A DNA stretch of 10,483 nt, taken from positions 1 to 10,483 of the forward strand of contig CAYOFK010000112.1 of the NCBI GenBank assembly GCA_964403185.1, read 5' to 3'. The position numbers and the translations under genes are program-made. The DNA is from CAYOFK01 sp964403185. GTDB taxonomy: Bacteria > Bacteroidota > Bacteroidia > Bacteroidales > VadinHA17. Of the stretch, positions 8,091-10,483 are shown in pieces; positions within the stretch are counted from its first letter, which is position 1, and each line of letters begins with the position of its first letter. Below the pieces are notes generated by a model that did no database searches, was not told the DNA's origin, and saw only the letters and a list, made by a program, of their open reading frames with translations.

Positions 8091-9998
8091 ATGCCGAAAA
8101 AATGGAGTGAAAATATCTATTGCAACCACCCCTTCAAACCTTCAAGGCTGCAAACCCGTGAGGTCTCAGTGGGATCACTGCTGATCGGATCCGCACATCC
8201 TTTGCGAATCCAGTCCATGACCAACACACCCACTATGGATACAGGATCTTCGGTCAGACAATGCATCCGGATCATTGATGCCGGAGCGGACCTTGTAAGG
8301 CTTACCTCCCGGAATATTGCCGAAGCTGAAAATCTGGCAAATATTAAAAAAGAACTGAGAGATTGCGGGTATCATACGCCATTGATTGCAGACATTCACT
8401 TCAATCCACGGGTGGCTGAAACAGCAGCCCGCATCGTAGAAAAAATACGGATCAACCCTGGAAACTATATTTCCAAAACAGACGGTAATAAACGGGGGAT
8501 CATAGAAAAATCCCTGAAACCATTGATCACAATTTGTAAAGACCATCACACGGCAATGCGAATTGGTGTCAATCATGGTTCCCTTTCCGAACGTATCCTC
8601 AAACAATTTGGAGATACGCCCCGGGGAATGGTCGAGTCGGCCCTGGAATATCTCAGGGTCTGCCAGGATCAGGATTTTCACCAGGTGGTGTTTTCAATGA
8701 AATCCAGCAACACCCTTGTTATGATCCGGGCTTACCGCCTGCTTGTGCATAAAATGCTTGAACAGGGCATTGTTTATCCATTACATCTCGGTGTTACCGA
8801 AGCAGGTGAAGGGGAGGATGGCCGTTTGAAATCGGCTGTGGGAATCGGTAGTTTGCTGGCCGACGGAATAGGCGATACCATCCGGGTTTCCCTTACAGAA
8901 GATCCTGAATTTGAAATCCCTGTCGCCGGAAAACTGGCAGCACTGTTCCAGGAACTGAAAAGTAATAAACCGGATACGGGAGATCTTCATTATCCGGTAG
9001 ATCCCTTTGAATATCAGAAACGTCTTTCTGATCCGGTATTGAATATAGGAGGAACATCTCTTCCCGTCGTTATTGCCGATTGTTCCGGATCAGGAAACAG
9101 GGGTGGGGACCTGCTGGATTTGGCGGGTTATGTGACCAACTCACAAACAGGATACCGCGAACCCGGCGACCGGACTGCCGATTACCTCTATTTTGGCAAT
9201 ACCCCGCCTTCATTTGCACTGCCTGATTCCGCCAGGGGAATACTGGAGGCCGAAGCCTGGAAAAAGGATCCCGTAAATATATGGTACTTCCCTGTATTCA
9301 GTCTTGAAGATTTTCTATTAACCGGAATAAAGTCAGATGTTCTCAATTTTATAAAAATAAAAACGGAAGGTGACATAACAGAAGATGTTCAAATCTGCAG
9401 TCAGGATCCCACGGCAGTATACATTCTTGAAGGAACAAAGACCACTGATTTTCATTTTTGGCGCTCATTCTTTGCGGGCCTGATAAGGGAACAGATCCAT
9501 ACTCCGGTCATTCTTAAAGCATGCCTCCCCGCTGCCGATCCTGAAAGTCTTCAACTTGAAGGTTCTGTGATGTTTGGCGGATTGTTCGCCGACGGATTGG
9601 GGGACGGCGCCTGGCTGACTTCGTCCGGCGCAACCGGTTGCGGCCTGCTCACTGCATCATGCTTTGGCATCCTTCAAGCCTCCCGTGTGCGCACTACCAG
9701 AACCGAATTTATTTCATGCCCGTCCTGTGGCCGCACCCTTTTTAACATCCTGGAAGCCACATCCCGGATCCGTAAGAAAACCGGGCATTTGAAAGGCCTG
9801 AAAATCGGGATCATGGGTTGTATTGTCAATGGTCCCGGTGAAATGGCCGATGCAGATTACGGATATGTCGGGTCGGGACCCGGAAAAGTGAACATTTATA
9901 AAGCCCGAAAGATCATCCGCCGCAATGTATCTTCCGAAGTTGCTGTTGAGGAGCTTATTAAGGTAATAAAAGAAAATGGTGATTGGATGGACCCTTAA
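8091..9998 (+). CDS. ispG: 4-hydroxy-3-methylbut-2-en-1-yl diphosphate synthase, long form
   Basis: IspG (GcpE) is the cytoplasmic [4Fe-4S] enzyme that reductively converts MEcPP to HMBPP, the penultimate step of the MEP isoprenoid pathway. From the ATG at 8091 it has 635 residues, against about 370 in E. coli, because it is the long form with an inserted domain known from plants, Chlamydia and Bacteroidota. The N-terminal TIM barrel (about 18-290) carries family stretches such as PLRIQSMTNT, ADIHFNP, RIGVNHGSLS and LGVTEAGEGEDG. The inserted A* domain covers about 300-530. The C-terminal iron-sulfur domain has cluster ligands Cys543 and Cys546 (CPSC), Cys577 (MGCIVNGPGE) and Glu584. A TTG directly before the ATG could also be read as a start; the ATG is preferred. 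A TAnnTTTG box lies 37 bases upstream. The gene is intact and apparently transcribed alone. Identification is very secure. Confidence 0.98.
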   Translation: MPKKWSENIYCNHPFKPSRLQTREVSVGSLLIGSAHPLRIQSMTNTPTMDTGSSVRQCIRIIDAGADLVRLTSRNIAEAENLANIKKELRDCGYHTPLIADIHFNPRVAETAARIVEKIRINPGNYISKTDGNKRGIIEKSLKPLITICKDHHTAMRIGVNHGSLSERILKQFGDTPRGMVESALEYLRVCQDQDFHQVVFSMKSSNTLVMIRAYRLLVHKMLEQGIVYPLHLGVTEAGEGEDGRLKSAVGIGSLLADGIGDTIRVSLTEDPEFEIPVAGKLAALFQELKSNKPDTGDLHYPVDPFEYQKRLSDPVLNIGGTSLPVVIADCSGSGNRGGDLLDLAGYVTNSQTGYREPGDRTADYLYFGNTPPSFALPDSARGILEAEAWKKDPVNIWYFPVFSLEDFLLTGIKSDVLNFIKIKTEGDITEDVQICSQDPTAVYILEGTKTTDFHFWRSFFAGLIREQIHTPVILKACLPAADPESLQLEGSVMFGGLFADGLGDGAWLTSSGATGCGLLTASCFGILQASRVRTTRTEFISCPSCGRTLFNILEATSRIRKKTGHLKGLKIGIMGCIVNGPGEMADADYGYVGSGPGKVNIYKARKIIRRNVSSEVAVEELIKVIKENGDWMDP

Positions 9999-10074
9999 GA
10001 ATCACCCGTCGGCATGCTTAAAGCGGTCCTGCGGATATAGGCTGAAGCGAAGGTGAAGGCTGAGGAAAAGCCAA

Positions 10075-10123
10075 TGTAGATCGACTTTGTAAGTCGATTA
10101 GCGATTTGCAAAATCGCTCTACA
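10075..10123. repeat. Double-hairpin dispersed repeat, right copy (complete)
   Basis: An outer stem, TGTAG (10075-10079) with CTACA (10119-10123), encloses two perfect 8-bp hairpins. The first is ATCGACTT/AAGTCGAT at 10080-10098; the second is AGCGATTT/AAATCGCT at 10100-10118. Each has a 3-base loop. The strand could therefore fold as a three-way junction. Its left half matches the copy at 174-199. It is the first strong structure after ispG, so it may also affect the ispG mRNA 3' end. Confidence 0.8.
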
Positions 10124-10147
10124 GAACTCCCCCCAAAGTTTGATTTG

Positions 10148-10173
10148 CAATTTAGCAATGTAACAATTTAGCA
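10148..10173. repeat. Short direct repeat, CAATTTAGCA twice
   Basis: The decamer CAATTTAGCA occurs at 10148-10157 and again at 10164-10173, a period of 16 bases. Short tandem blocks of this kind recur, from memory, between genes in Bacteroidota. No function is evident. Confidence 0.55.
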
Positions 10174-10207
10174 TTCTGGCCCCATAATCATAACACTTCC
10201 AGCCGTG

Positions 10208-10248
10208 CCTGCGGTCGGGCAGGAGTTCACAGGTCCCTGCCAGCAGGG
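10208..10248. repeat. Pair of CCTGC/GCAGG hairpins
   Basis: Two small GC-rich hairpins share the same core. CCTGC (10208-10212) pairs with GCAGG (10219-10223) over a 6-base loop. CCCTGC (10235-10240) pairs with GCAGGG (10243-10248) over a 2-base centre. The shared core suggests one repeat family. Confidence 0.6.
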
Positions 10249-10308
10249 CATGGCCTATGGTACTCTTTCATGCAACCCGGGTTTCAAGATGACGTTTTTA
10301 TATAGTAT

Positions 10309-10341
10309 AGGCGCCAAGCGCTTTTGAAGCGCCAGGCGCCT
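10309..10341. repeat. GC-rich hairpin with two 15-base arms
   Basis: The arms 10309-10323 and 10327-10341 pair over a 3-base loop: AGGCGCC with GGCGCCT on the outside and GCGCTT with AAGCGC inside, separated by two mismatched positions. No T tract follows on either strand, so it looks more like a repeat than a terminator. Confidence 0.65.
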
Positions 10342-10358
10342 CAGATTTCCATGCAGAA

Positions 10359-10390
10359 AGACCTACGAGGTTTAAAAACCTCGTAGGTCT
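10359..10390. repeat. Perfect 32-base palindrome
   Basis: The arms 10359-10373 (AGACCTACGAGGTTT) and 10376-10390 are exact reverse complements around a central AA. Palindromes with this CCTACGAGG core are, from memory, dispersed in many Bacteroidota genomes. It could form a strong hairpin in transcripts from either strand, but no T tract follows on either side. Confidence 0.8.
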
Positions 10391-10401
10391 CGCTTTACCC
10401 T

Positions 10402-10433
10402 ATCGTGACCCGGCTTGATGTCCGGGTTACGAT
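10402..10433. repeat. Hairpin with 12-bp stem
   Basis: ATCGTGACCCGG (10402-10413) pairs with CCGGGTTACGAT (10422-10433) with one G-T pair and an 8-base loop. It is probably another dispersed repeat. If a minus-strand gene ends near 10433, this hairpin would lie directly after its stop and could serve as its terminator. Confidence 0.65.
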
Positions 10434-10483
10434 TATACCAGAACAACATATTCCTGGCAGTTTCCTGATCCACAAGCCAATAA

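Larger units (their letters stand above)
9999..10483. other. Non-coding tail rich in palindromic repeats
   Basis: No convincing gene was found in these 485 bases. From 10075 to 10433 they hold one double-hairpin element, a short direct repeat and five further hairpins, each listed separately. The 76 bases just after ispG show no strong terminator; a weak GGCT/AGCC hairpin (10058-10072) lacks a T tract. At the far right, a minus-strand frame reads 16 codons in from the edge and stops at 10433-10435. It could be the tail of a gene beyond the window, but it is too short to support. Confidence 0.6.

Noticed and set aside
8175..8681. Minus-strand 168-codon frame inside ispG
   Set aside because: It lies wholly antisense to conserved ispG coding sequence and shows no protein-family features.
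174..10123. The two double-hairpin copies as ends of one composite mobile element
   Set aside because: The span holds core genes (cysS, ispG) and no transposase or integrase, and the copies match only in one half. Independent dispersed repeats explain this better.
10075..10433. CRISPR array or integron attC array
   Set aside because: The hairpins differ in sequence and spacing, with no regular repeat-spacer pattern and no cas genes or integrase in view.
10433..10483. Tail of a minus-strand gene entering from the right edge (16 codons, stop at 10433-10435)
   Set aside because: The position after the last hairpin is suggestive, but 16 codons without a recognisable motif cannot be told from chance.

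Overview
The window looks like part of a Bacteroidota chromosome, probably an uncultured relative of the Bacteroidales or Marinilabiliales. Four things point there. There are two perfect TAnnTTTG -7 boxes, and no Shine-Dalgarno motif before any gene. IspG is the long form, with an extra internal domain. A giant periplasmic sensor carries Reg_prop and Y_Y_Y domains. The cysteinyl-tRNA synthetase has a KMG-type signature in place of KMS. The phylum call is well supported; anything finer is a guess.

Layout: 1-299 is AT-rich non-coding DNA with a double-hairpin repeat and a promoter for cysS. The gene cysS (300-1766, +) encodes cysteinyl-tRNA synthetase. It converges on a secreted protein of unknown function (1852-3177, -). 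A gap of about 200 bp with a large imperfect inverted repeat and a possible terminator follows. Next is a 1537-residue membrane sensor-phosphatase (3381-7994, -). It diverges across a 96-bp gap from ispG (8091-9998, +), the [4Fe-4S] enzyme of the MEP isoprenoid pathway. The last 485 bp has no convincing gene but holds a dense stack of palindromic repeats.

The genes do not form one pathway. cysS and ispG are housekeeping genes, each apparently with its own promoter. The most distinctive gene is the sensor. It carries two tandem solute-binding domains of the SBP_bac_3 type, fourteen propeller blades (enough for two seven-bladed propellers), a Y_Y_Y domain, one membrane helix, a coiled coil and a SpoIIE/PP2C phosphatase. 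This design suggests that binding of a small periplasmic ligand controls dephosphorylation of a cytoplasmic partner, probably an anti-anti-sigma-like protein. No such partner is encoded here. The secreted protein lies downstream on the same strand, but the repeat and possible terminator between them argue against a simple operon.

No CRISPR array, rRNA, recognisable tRNA, transposase or phage gene was seen. The candidates for something undescribed are the sensor's domain combination, the three-part secreted protein and the palindrome-rich tail.
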